From NCBI GenBank assembly GCA_031315865.1, contig JALDRJ010000002.1:1586001-1650000 (forward strand): a stretch of 64,000 nt of DNA. The letters run 5' to 3'. Below, piece after piece: positions 1-7,577 of the stretch. The translations under genes were made by a program, and so were the position numbers. This DNA comes from Nitrospirales bacterium. GTDB taxonomy: Bacteria; Nitrospirota; Nitrospiria; Nitrospirales; UBA8639. Numbering within the stretch: position 1 is the stretch's first letter; the number at the start of each line of letters is the position of its first letter. The notes under the pieces were generated by a model, which did no database searches, was not told the DNA's origin, and was given only the letters and a program-made list of their open reading frames with translations.

Positions 1-2328
1 CAAGTTATAGGAATTTGTCTTATAACTTTCGGGGTCCTCTTATTCCTGAGCGTGGTCTCCTTTCATCCGCACGATCCGGTCTTGTTCGATCAGCCGGATA
101 TCTTCAGTAGTTCCACTGAGCCAGGGGGGCTGCATAATTGGGTCGGAAAAGTTGGGTCGACGTTAGGATTCGGGTTGCTCAGTGGCATCGGAGCCGCCGC
201 GTATTTCGCTCCGCTTTTGGTGGTGATCTTCGGTACCTATGTCTGGGCTCGGGAGTCCATGGAGCTCAAAATCCAACATGCCGTAGGCGCTCTGCTGGCT
301 ATTCTTTCTCTCAGCGCGATCTCCCAATTCCAATTTTTTGCGATTCCCACGATTCATGAACAGGATGTCGGGTCGGGGATGGCTGGCGGATATAGCGGGT
401 ATTGGCTGGCCTGGATTCTGGAACAGAATTTTGCTTCCCTGGGCAGTCATATCCTCCTGGCCGCGTCCTTTATCGTCTCGCTCGTGCTGCTCTCTCCTTC
501 TTTGATCCCAGGGACTGCGCGCCGGCTGTTTCAATGGAGCGGCGCAGCGAAAGAAGTTGTGCAGTCTCAGATAGCTCGTCACGTTGAGGCGCGGCAGTAC
601 AAGTCGATCAAGCCCAATAAGCCGGTCAAAATCAATCGTTCCATGCCTCTCCGCGGAGGTATTGGAGGGTTGCTCGGCTTCCGTGGTTCCGATAAATCAT
701 CTGCGGACGGATCGGAGCAGTCTTCCGAAGTGATTACAATAGAAGCCCATAAAGAAGATGAGCCAGAGTCTCCGGCCGCCGCTTCAAGTGAGTCCCCTCC
801 TGTTTATGGATCGGTCTCCAAAACCTACCGTCCGCCTTCTCCCTCCCGGCTCTTAGTCGACGCCCCTGCGCGGTCTTCGCGTCAGACCGATCAAGTGCTG
901 GAATCCCAATCCCAAGTCCTCACGAAGACACTCGAGGATTTTGGCATTGAAGGAAAGGTGACAGAGGTCCATCCAGGTCCGGTCATTACGATGTATGAAT
1001 TTGCCCCTGGTCCGGGAATCAAGGTTTCCCGAATCGTCAATTTGGCCGATGATTTGGCGATGGCGTTGAAGGCGCTGAAGGTTCGAGTTGTTGCCCCGTT
1101 GCCCGGTAAATCCACCGTGGGGATTGAAGTCCCCAATCCGATCAGGGAGACCGTCTCTTTGAAGGATATGCTGACCAGTTCCGTCTTTCTGCGATCTCAA
1201 GCGAAACTCGCGCTGGCGCTAGGCAAAGATATTTACGGGCATCCCGTCGTCTCAGATCTCCGGACCATGCCGCATTTGCTGGTGGCCGGAGCCACGGGGG
1301 CCGGGAAGAGTGTGGGCCTCAATTGCATGCTGCTGAATATTTTGTTCACGGCGCACCCTGATGAGGTCAAATTGTTGTTGATCGACCCCAAAGTCTTAGA
1401 GCTCCAAGTCTATGATGGCATTCCTCACCTGATTCGTCCGGTGATCACGGATCCCAAGTCTGCCGCCCGAGGCTTAACCTGGGTCGTTCATGAAATGGAA
1501 CGCCGGTACCGTTTGTTGGCTGAACATGGGGTGAGAAGTATCGATGCCTTTAATCGCAAGGCGTCGGAAGAACAACGGCAGGCTCGGTCCTTCAAGCCTT
1601 CCAAGAAAACCGCGAAAGACGCTGAGTCTACTATTGAAGGATCGAACACGGAGGATGCGCCGACTCCCCTGACGCCGCTTCCTTATATCGTAGTGGTCAT
1701 CGATGAATTTGCAGACCTCATGATGGTGGCCCCAAAAGAGGTCGAAGACCGTATCGCGCGTTTAGCGCAAATGGCCAGAGCCTCCGGCATTCATTTGATC
1801 TTGGCGACTCAACGGCCTTCCGTTGACGTCGTGACCGGTCTTATCAAAGCCAATTTCCCGGTTCGAATCGCGTATCAGGTTTCTTCAAAAATCGATTCGC
1901 GGACCATTTTGGACACCAATGGAGCCGAAACGCTATTGGGGAAAGGTGATATGCTGTACATGGCTTCCGGTTCCGGACGGGTCACTCGATTGCACGGCCC
2001 ATTCGTTTCGGATGATGAAGTGCGAGAAGTGGTAGAATGGGTGAAGCAGCAAGCTGCTCCTGTTTATGAAGACGAGGAGTTTTTCTCGACTCAGGAAACA
2101 TCTCAAGAGGAAGACGCGCGGGATGAAACCTATGAACGTGCCAGGGAGTTGGTCATGGAAACCGGACAGGCGTCGGCTTCATTCATACAACGGCGACTGC
2201 GAGTGGGGTACCCAAGAGCGGCGCGCATGATCGAACAGATGGAAAGCGAGGGATTGGTCAGCGCGCCAGGAAGAGATGGACGGCGTGAGGTCCTGACGCG
2301 CCAGGCTTTGATGGGAGAAACAGGATGA
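1..2328 (+). CDS. ftsK: DNA translocase FtsK/SpoIIIE, 5' end outside window
   Basis: Membrane-anchored hexameric DNA pump that moves chromosome ends during division. The reading frame is open from base 1 (first residues QVIGICLITF), so the N-terminus lies upstream; the GTG at 52 is internal. Visible parts are the remaining N-terminal membrane helices, a Pro/Ser-rich linker, the Walker A motif GATGAGKSV (near base 1290), the Walker B motif VVVIDEFADLM (near 1690), and a C-terminal winged-helix gamma domain (from about base 2130) of the type that reads KOPS-like polarity sites. The stop overlaps the lolA start by 4 nt. Identification is firm. Confidence 0.95.
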   Translation, partial: QVIGICLITFGVLLFLSVVSFHPHDPVLFDQPDIFSSSTEPGGLHNWVGKVGSTLGFGLLSGIGAAAYFAPLLVVIFGTYVWARESMELKIQHAVGALLAILSLSAISQFQFFAIPTIHEQDVGSGMAGGYSGYWLAWILEQNFASLGSHILLAASFIVSLVLLSPSLIPGTARRLFQWSGAAKEVVQSQIARHVEARQYKSIKPNKPVKINRSMPLRGGIGGLLGFRGSDKSSADGSEQSSEVITIEAHKEDEPESPAAASSESPPVYGSVSKTYRPPSPSRLLVDAPARSSRQTDQVLESQSQVLTKTLEDFGIEGKVTEVHPGPVITMYEFAPGPGIKVSRIVNLADDLAMALKALKVRVVAPLPGKSTVGIEVPNPIRETVSLKDMLTSSVFLRSQAKLALALGKDIYGHPVVSDLRTMPHLLVAGATGAGKSVGLNCMLLNILFTAHPDEVKLLLIDPKVLELQVYDGIPHLIRPVITDPKSAARGLTWVVHEMERRYRLLAEHGVRSIDAFNRKASEEQRQARSFKPSKKTAKDAESTIEGSNTEDAPTPLTPLPYIVVVIDEFADLMMVAPKEVEDRIARLAQMARASGIHLILATQRPSVDVVTGLIKANFPVRIAYQVSSKIDSRTILDTNGAETLLGKGDMLYMASGSGRVTRLHGPFVSDDEVREVVEWVKQQAAPVYEDEEFFSTQETSQEEDARDETYERARELVMETGQASASFIQRRLRVGYPRAARMIEQMESEGLVSAPGRDGRREVLTRQALMGETG

Positions 2329-3005
2329 CCCGCATTATTGTTGTCCTGATTCTCAGCCTGCTGGTCGTGGGCCCTTCTCACGGTTTGGCGTCATTAACCG
2401 ACGAAGTTAACGCGCTCGTGAAAAAGGTCGATGCACATTACCTGGAAACCCAGGACTTGGAAGCGGAATTTTCCCAGGAAACCCAAATCGAGGGTTTTGA
2501 CAGTCGCCTGTCCTCCTCCGGCAGGGTGATTATCAAAAAGCCGGGATTGCTTCGATGGGATTATCGCCAGCCCAACGAGGAGCAGATCCTGGTTGAGGGG
2601 GATCAAGTCATGTGGTACGTGCCTCAGCATCATCAGGTCGTCAAAGGCAATCTCACACAGATGGCGGCCTCAAGAGCTCCCCTGACATTACTGCAAGGAG
2701 TGGGAAAGCTTGGCGAGCAATTTACGGTGGCAGCCGATTCAGAGAAAAAACGGGGAGATGGCGGTCTCCCCATTGTGGTGCTGACGCCGAAAGCCGAGGA
2801 TCGGGCGACTTCGACCGTCACGCGAATCGAGCTGACGATCCATCCGAAGTCCTACCTGATTCGTCAGATCATGTTGTATGAAAAATCGGGGAATGTCTCG
2901 ACTCTGCGGTTTTCAGAATTTCGCGTCAATCAGGGGATTGACGCAGAGGCTTTGCGATTAAACATGCCCGATGATGTGGTTGTTGTTGACGCGCCCATCA
3001 TGTAA
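2325..3005 (+). CDS. lolA: Outer-membrane lipoprotein carrier LolA
   Basis: Periplasmic chaperone that ferries lipoproteins from the LolCDE transporter to the outer membrane. The 226-residue protein begins with a signal peptide (MTRIIVVLILSLLVVGPSHG). It continues with the LolA features: an amphipathic 'LEAEFSQET' start, 'GRVIIKKPGLLRWDY', and a mid-protein 'MWYVPQHHQV' strand. Length and order match the family. The start codon sits in an ATGA overlap with the ftsK stop, the common ftsK-lolA arrangement, so translation is probably coupled. The abundance of lipoproteins elsewhere in the window fits a need for this carrier. Confidence 0.9.
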   Translation: MTRIIVVLILSLLVVGPSHGLASLTDEVNALVKKVDAHYLETQDLEAEFSQETQIEGFDSRLSSSGRVIIKKPGLLRWDYRQPNEEQILVEGDQVMWYVPQHHQVVKGNLTQMAASRAPLTLLQGVGKLGEQFTVAADSEKKRGDGGLPIVVLTPKAEDRATSTVTRIELTIHPKSYLIRQIMLYEKSGNVSTLRFSEFRVNQGIDAEALRLNMPDDVVVVDAPIM

Positions 3006-3051
3006 CAGACTCAAGTTTTGAACGCCGGCCCTGTGCGGGGGGAGATCATGG

Positions 3052-3528
3052 ATGATGGCTGAACGAGTCTTGATAGTTGATGACGATCGAGGTGTCCGGG
3101 AAGCGTTGGCGGAGTACCTCCAAACACTCGAGTATTCCGTGGTGACGGCCGATGATGGGCAAGATGCGCTGAACAAGTACCGGGAGGGTGAAGTTGATAT
3201 TATTCTCGCGGATTTGATCATGCCCAATATGGACGGGATGGAACTGTTAAAGCGGATTCGGGAAGTGAATGACGACCTGATATTTTTGATGATTACAGGA
3301 CACCCGTCAATTAGTACCGCAGTCGGATCAATCAGTCTTGGTGCTGATGACTATGTCACCAAGCCCTTTCATTTGGAAGAAGTGAAAGCCCGGGTGACCA
3401 AGGCGGTGGAAAAGCGGAAATTGAAAAGTCGATTGAAAACCTCACAAGGGCTTGTGTGGGGCCTGATGCTCTCCATTCCATTATGGCTTCTCCTCGGCAT
3501 TATCCTGGTTATTCTCCTGAAAGGATAA
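3052..3528 (+). CDS. CheY-like receiver protein with C-terminal membrane helix
   Basis: A stand-alone receiver domain (residues 4-125) with acidic residues D10-D12, phosphoacceptor Asp54 (ILADLIMP), a TG at 82-83 and Lys104 (VTKPFH). There is no DNA-binding or enzymatic output domain. Instead, after a basic stretch, residues about 136-157 form one hydrophobic segment ending KG, predicted to anchor the protein in the membrane. A GGGGGGAG ribosome-binding site lies 8 nt before the ATG at 3052; the ATG at 3048 runs into an early stop. No kinase is adjacent. What the phosphorylated form signals to is unknown. Confidence 0.8.
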   Translation: MMAERVLIVDDDRGVREALAEYLQTLEYSVVTADDGQDALNKYREGEVDIILADLIMPNMDGMELLKRIREVNDDLIFLMITGHPSISTAVGSISLGADDYVTKPFHLEEVKARVTKAVEKRKLKSRLKTSQGLVWGLMLSIPLWLLLGIILVILLKG

Positions 3529-3584
3529 TGACTCGCCGGTTTTGTATGATTAGACAGCCTTGGCGTTGGTTCTTGTGATTTTCC

Positions 3585-4139
3585 ATGAGACAGTTGTCGC
3601 GGTGGCTCCAGTTGGGTATGGTCGGGCTGATTGGCTTTGTCTGGCCCGTCATGGCCTCGGCCTTTTCTGGGGATATCAAGAACGATCCCAGTCAATTGGT
3701 GGAAAAGTATTTGTCACTGGATAAGCGAGGCGCACGGCTCGAGGTGAGCTCGCATGATGTGCTCACTCCGTTCGTCAGTTGGAATGAAGAGCCTGCCTGG
3801 GGAAGAATTGTGGTAATTTCCGACTTCCGTGTGATAGAGGATGTCACACAATGGGAGGTGTTGAGCAGTTCCGAAGTGCTGATTCCTGTGACGTTTACGG
3901 TGATTGGGACCGTGTATTGGGAAACCGCCACATTTTTGCCGGAATCGCAGATTTATCTCGAATTTTTTCACGTCAAAGCTATTCATGAACGATGGCGAAT
4001 CGTCGCGCCGCAGCTTCCGCCTCATGTCGGAAAGAGCCGGTTGGTGAACTTTATTCGCCTGGCGCAATCGCAGGAAGTCGACGAGCGTCGAAAGAAGCGC
4101 CTTCAATCTCTGCAGGCGCAGGTGAAGCAGGCACAATGA
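3585..4139 (+). CDS. Exported protein of unknown function
   Basis: A 184-residue protein with a clear signal peptide (basic start, hydrophobic core, cleavage probably after VMASA around residue 25). The mature part is mixed alpha/beta and ends in a charged helix rich in Arg, Lys and Gln (QEVDERRKKRLQSLQ). No catalytic motif is recognisable. It overlaps the following HAD phosphatase gene by 4 nt (ATGA), so the two are likely cotranslated. It could belong to the NTF2-like or SnoaL-like group, but this is only a guess from size and strand pattern. Confidence 0.7.
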   Translation: MRQLSRWLQLGMVGLIGFVWPVMASAFSGDIKNDPSQLVEKYLSLDKRGARLEVSSHDVLTPFVSWNEEPAWGRIVVISDFRVIEDVTQWEVLSSSEVLIPVTFTVIGTVYWETATFLPESQIYLEFFHVKAIHERWRIVAPQLPPHVGKSRLVNFIRLAQSQEVDERRKKRLQSLQAQVKQAQ

Positions 4140-4813
4140 TGACATTACAAGGGGGGCAGGACGCCAAGGTCGAGCTTGTGCTGTTTGACCTTGATGGCAC
4201 ATTAATCGACTCGAAGGTGGATATCGCAAATTCGGTGAATTACACACTGAGAGATTTGGCGTTGCCGCAACGGTCTCTTGAGGAAATCTTCAGTTTCGTT
4301 GGCGATGGGGTGAAGCGGCTCTTGCGGCTGTCGGTCGGCGAGGACAATCTTGAGTTGTATGAACGGGCGCTTCGGATTTTTCGCGAACACTACCTCACGC
4401 ATTGTCTCGATACGACAACGTTCTACCCGGAGATGGGAGAAATCCTTTCGCATCTCAACGGCCAAGGCCAATGTGCGATTGTGACGAACAAGACGATGGA
4501 GTATACGATGGAAATCGTCAAGGGTCTTGGTGCCATCGAAAGCTTTTCCGCGATTGAGAGCCCTCGAAATAGTTCAGACCTCAAGCCTGATCCTGGTATG
4601 CTGTTGCGCGTCTTGGAAAAGCTGGCCATTTCACCAGAACGGACCATAATGGTCGGCGACAGTACGAATGACGTGAGAGCCGCTCAGGCGATTGGAGTCA
4701 AGGTCTGCGCCGTCGGGTATGGTTACGGAAACCCGGAAAAAGTGAAGGCGTTGAAGCCAGATTTTTACTGCGAACAACCGACTGATTTGCGTCATTTGCT
4801 GGTCGGGTCCTGA
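4136..4813 (+). CDS. gph: HAD-family phosphatase, probably phosphoglycolate phosphatase
   Basis: HAD superfamily hydrolase of the Gph/PGP branch, about 225 residues. Motif I is VLFDLDGTLIDS (nucleophile and acid/base Asp), motif II is CAIVTNKT, motif III the Lys of SSDLKPDP, and motif IV is MVGDSTNDV. A helical cap lies between motifs I and II. Phosphoglycolate phosphatase removes 2-phosphoglycolate; close relatives include pyrophosphatases, so the substrate is inferred. The start at 4136 overlaps the previous stop by 4 nt; an in-frame ATG at 4139 is an alternative. Longer upstream starts would run through the previous gene and are unlikely. Confidence 0.8.
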   Translation: MMTLQGGQDAKVELVLFDLDGTLIDSKVDIANSVNYTLRDLALPQRSLEEIFSFVGDGVKRLLRLSVGEDNLELYERALRIFREHYLTHCLDTTTFYPEMGEILSHLNGQGQCAIVTNKTMEYTMEIVKGLGAIESFSAIESPRNSSDLKPDPGMLLRVLEKLAISPERTIMVGDSTNDVRAAQAIGVKVCAVGYGYGNPEKVKALKPDFYCEQPTDLRHLLVGS

Positions 4814-5028
4814 AAACCTCCTCTCGAAATCCCTTCCGGTTCAGCGCAGGAAAGCCGGTAGCTTGCTCTGTATAAGATGAAATCGCCGGGTGAGGCCCAA
4901 AAGGGTTTCACTCGTATCGCCAGAAAGACAACACCCCCGATTGTCTCGCCGTCCTGTTTTGAGTATGATGAGCCAGATTTTGCAGTCCATTTCGTCTACA
5001 AAAACTAATCTCATATGATGGGGGAATC

Positions 5029-5646
5029 GTGGTACAGCCGGTCGTGACGTGTTTAGACATGGAAGGGGTTGTGGCCCCTGAGATCTGGTTGGCAGTCGCC
5101 GACCATTTTCAAGTTGAAGAACTGAAAATGACGACGCGTGATATTCCTGACTATGATGAATTGATGCAAAAACGGCTGTTGATCCTGAGAAAGCACGGGA
5201 TTACTCTTCCAAAAATCCAAGCGATCATAGCCGGTCTTTCTCCATTAGAGGGGGCATCACGTTTTCTTTCATGGTTACGGGAACGCTGTCAGGTCATTAT
5301 TCTTTCTGATACCTATTATGAGTTTGTCGCTTCACTGATGAAACAACTCCAGTATCCGACGATTTTTTGCCATTCGTTGGAGGTGGACAAAGATGGGTTT
5401 ATCAGTCAGTATCATCTTCGGATGGCCGATCAGAAACGCCACGCGGTCTTAGCATTGAAGAAAATTGGTTTTCGGGTCATCGCCGCAGGCGACTCATACA
5501 ACGATATTTCCATGTTGAAAGAAGCTGACGCAGGGATATTGTTCTGTCCACCGGAGAGCATCGTCGGAGAGTACCCGCAGTTTCCGGTCACTCGAACCTA
5601 CGAAGAGTTTCAGGAGCATTTGGCCCGTGCTGGCGGGTTTGCCTGA
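5029..5646 (+). CDS. thrH: ThrH-type phosphoserine phosphatase/homoserine kinase
   Basis: ThrH proteins are small HAD enzymes that dephosphorylate phosphoserine and can transfer the phosphate to homoserine. The 205-residue protein matches ThrH over its whole length: the unusual motif I CLDMEGVVAPEIW (Asp-x-Glu rather than Asp-x-Asp), TTRDIPDYDELM, VIILSDTYYEF (motif II), and VIAAGDSYNDISML (motif IV). Start is a GTG preceded by GGGG. It stands alone between intergenic regions, with no other serine or threonine genes nearby. The family is firm; which of the two activities matters in the cell cannot be told from sequence. Confidence 0.88.
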   Translation: MVQPVVTCLDMEGVVAPEIWLAVADHFQVEELKMTTRDIPDYDELMQKRLLILRKHGITLPKIQAIIAGLSPLEGASRFLSWLRERCQVIILSDTYYEFVASLMKQLQYPTIFCHSLEVDKDGFISQYHLRMADQKRHAVLALKKIGFRVIAAGDSYNDISMLKEADAGILFCPPESIVGEYPQFPVTRTYEEFQEHLARAGGFA

Positions 5647-5684
5647 TAACGTTCCCTCAAGGTCTTTGATACGTTATACTCTTC

Positions 5685-5787
5685 GACAAGGGTGATAGGG
5701 GTAAGTCTGTCTCTTGACGTTTTATGAAATGGAATGACCGCGTGCGATGCAAGTCACCCTGTTGAATATGTCACCCTAACCCTTGTC
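5685..5787. other. Long-range inverted repeat, possible structured RNA
   Basis: GACAAGGGT (5685-5693) plus TAGGG (5696-5700) are complementary to CCCTA (5774-5778) plus ACCCTTGTC (5779-5787). This gives a 14-bp stem with a 2-nt bulge closing a 73-nt interior. The interior contains one of two GTCACCCT direct repeats (5753 and 5770). It lies directly after thrH and has no T-run, so it is not a simple terminator. It could be an RNA structure or a mobile-element remnant. Confidence 0.4.
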
Positions 5788-5837
5788 CTTAGACTGCCTT
5801 TTGGGAGCATTTCTGAAAAATGACCGGCGCGTGACCT

Positions 5838-5930
5838 TATAGCCGTTTCAAATAATTTCCATATGGTTCAACGTCGTACCGCGCGGAGTTTGTCGTCTGT
5901 ATTGATTGGAACGTATGTGGATTCGCTATA
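5838..5930 (+). repeat. 93-bp dispersed repeat, copy 1 (MITE-like)
   Basis: A 93-bp intergenic sequence starting TATAGCC and ending CGCTATA. It recurs in inverted orientation at 51326-51418 with 86 of 93 positions identical by hand alignment and no gaps. Both copies begin and end at the same points, with TATAGC/GCTATA as terminal inverted repeats. It has no coding capacity. The ends fit a miniature element inserted at a TA dinucleotide, as IS630/Tc1-type transposases do. A conserved non-coding RNA or regulatory element is the alternative. Confidence 0.75.
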
Positions 5931-5932
5931 AT
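5902..5932 (+). promoter_or_regulatory. Possible promoter at right edge of the repeat
   Basis: The repeat end plus two flanking bases gives a perfect -10 hexamer TATAAT (5927-5932). A -35-like TTGATT lies at 5902-5907, but the spacer is 19 nt, longer than ideal. It points toward the lipoprotein gene starting at 6070. Confidence 0.35.
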
Positions 5933-6069
5933 CCTCAATGTTTGCGTATTGTCTGATCCCCTCATTTTTCCATCTATTATCAACAACTGAAGAGCCTATG
6001 ATGAATGGGTAGAAGTCTAGTCTTACGCGGCGATGTCCTCGCCGGGTTCGTTTAGAAAGGAGTATGCGA

Positions 6070-6822
6070 ATGAGATCGTCCCTGGCAAGATTGTTCTGTT
6101 GGCTTATCCTGATGACGATGAGTCTCGGTATGTTGTCTGGCTGTCTCGGAAACAGGAACTGGCAATATCCGCCCTCCTCAACCGATGCGTATCTCGATGT
6201 CAAAGCCCAAAAGGCGTTGCCCGCGAAAGCGGTGGTGTTGCCGTTTGAAGATTTACGCGGAAAAGATATGAAGGAAGAATATTGGAAAGCCGCGATTCCT
6301 CTCGTCCGTTATGGTTCGACAAAATATGACCGTCCGGAAGAGGCTGCGAACCCTGAGCAAGTTGATGTGGTGAACTTCGATCCGTCCAATGATTTTGCGA
6401 GCGCCACAGCCGCAGAACTACAAGAGGCTGGAATATTTTCCTCAGTCGCGTTTGCAAAAAATGGCGAGACTTCTGGAGCGGATCTTGTCTTTCGTGGAAA
6501 ATTACGATCAACCGAGTGGGAACGACAAATCGATACGTATTATTTAGGACCTCTGGGGGTGATATTTTGGTTTTTAGGTATCCCGATGGGAGAAACTGAA
6601 ACGGCGGTTGAGTTAGATTTGAAGCTCACCCCAGCCTCTGATCCATCCAGAGTATTATGGAGCATGGCGATGGAATATGAAGGCGAAAAACATGATAGCC
6701 CTTATTACAACCTCGAAGATGCGGTTCAGAGCTATCCGGGGGCACTTCAGGAGGCCTTGCGACCGGCAATTCTTGACCTGGTTCAACTTGCGGATGAGGA
6801 TCCGGAGCGATTGGCCCCCTGA
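6070..6822 (+). CDS. Lipoprotein of unknown function
   Basis: About 250 residues with a lipoprotein signal: hydrophobic helix and lipobox LSGC, so the mature protein should be lipid-anchored. The body starts with KALPAKAVVLPFEDLRGKD, resembling the first strand of CsgG/LpoB-like periplasmic domains, and has a hydrophobic stretch (YYLGPLGVIFWFLGIP) in the middle. The start at 6070 is chosen because AAAGGAG (6056-6062) lies 7 nt upstream; the ATG at 6064 would be only 1 nt away. It follows the 93-bp repeat, whose edge may supply its promoter. Function not recognised. Confidence 0.75.
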   Translation: MRSSLARLFCWLILMTMSLGMLSGCLGNRNWQYPPSSTDAYLDVKAQKALPAKAVVLPFEDLRGKDMKEEYWKAAIPLVRYGSTKYDRPEEAANPEQVDVVNFDPSNDFASATAAELQEAGIFSSVAFAKNGETSGADLVFRGKLRSTEWERQIDTYYLGPLGVIFWFLGIPMGETETAVELDLKLTPASDPSRVLWSMAMEYEGEKHDSPYYNLEDAVQSYPGALQEALRPAILDLVQLADEDPERLAP

Positions 6823-7128
6823 AAAATTGCCCAAATCCATTACCACCCTTCACGCATGAATAATTTAATGGTTCTCAATATAGGTAAATATATCTATTCT
6901 CGAGGGCAAGTGATTTGGCAGGGAAGAGGTTCGTTGAATGGCATAGACGGTAGCTGATGCCATTCTTCCTGGCTAGCAAAGTCAGCCTTTAGGAATTGAG
7001 GAAAACAACCGATAAACTCAAGGAAGGCCTATGCAGAGCGTTCTTGAGAGAGAATGGCTGCCTGTTTAGTATCAGGGCGACCGCTTCAATGGTGTATTAG
7101 GCCTTAAGTCAAAGTACAGGGTGGGGTA
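6823..7128. other. 306-bp intergenic region with one hairpin
   Basis: No gene is seen. It holds a perfect 9-bp inverted repeat, GAATGGCAT (6936-6944) and ATGCCATTC (6957-6965), with a 12-nt loop and no T-run. A short AGGCCT motif occurs twice further on. GGTGGGGTA just before 7129 serves as ribosome-binding region of cutA. Confidence 0.5.
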
Positions 7129-7458
7129 ATGTCTCAGGAAATAGTAGTCTTGGTCACTGCTGGATCTGAGGACGAGGCAAGAAACATTGCGAAAATAATC
7201 GTTCAAAAAGGACTCGTGGCTTGTGTAAACATCATTCCGAAGATTCAGTCAGTTTTTACTTGGGATGGTGCGGTGACAGAGGAGCAGGAGTCTTTGCTGA
7301 TTGCCAAGACAACGATGAAGGCGTTTGAAAAGCTGGAATCAGCTATTAAGACCCTTCATAGCTATAGTGTTCCGGAAATCATTGCCCTTCCGATTCATGC
7401 GGGGTCTCTTGAGTATTTGTCTTGGGTGCGAGAGACGGTCAATACAAAAGAGGCCTAA
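7129..7458 (+). CDS. cutA: CutA1 family divalent-cation tolerance protein
   Basis: CutA1 proteins are small, very stable trimers linked to copper and other metal tolerance. The 109-residue protein shows the family pattern: an IVVLVTAGSEDEA start, GLVACVNIIP, SVFTWDGAVTEEQESLLIAKT, and the C-terminal YSVPEIIALPI...YLSWV. Length is typical. It stands alone, preceded by a good Gly-rich ribosome-binding site. The exact physiological role of CutA1 is not settled even in model organisms. Confidence 0.9.
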   Translation: MSQEIVVLVTAGSEDEARNIAKIIVQKGLVACVNIIPKIQSVFTWDGAVTEEQESLLIAKTTMKAFEKLESAIKTLHSYSVPEIIALPIHAGSLEYLSWVRETVNTKEA

Positions 7459-7577
7459 GGGGCTTCAGTCATTTAGGGCCTTGGGTGACTAGAAATTTAA
7501 TGCATAAATTGCTAGTGTAGCGGTCGCTTGCAAAATCAAGTGTAGTTCAGAGATCGGCTCGACACAAAAGGGAAACG

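Noticed and set aside
5868-6203. 111-codon minus-strand frame through the 93-bp repeat and lipoprotein start
   Set aside because: It crosses the repeat and overlaps the clear lipoprotein gene antisense, has no ribosome-binding site, no domain, and unnatural composition.
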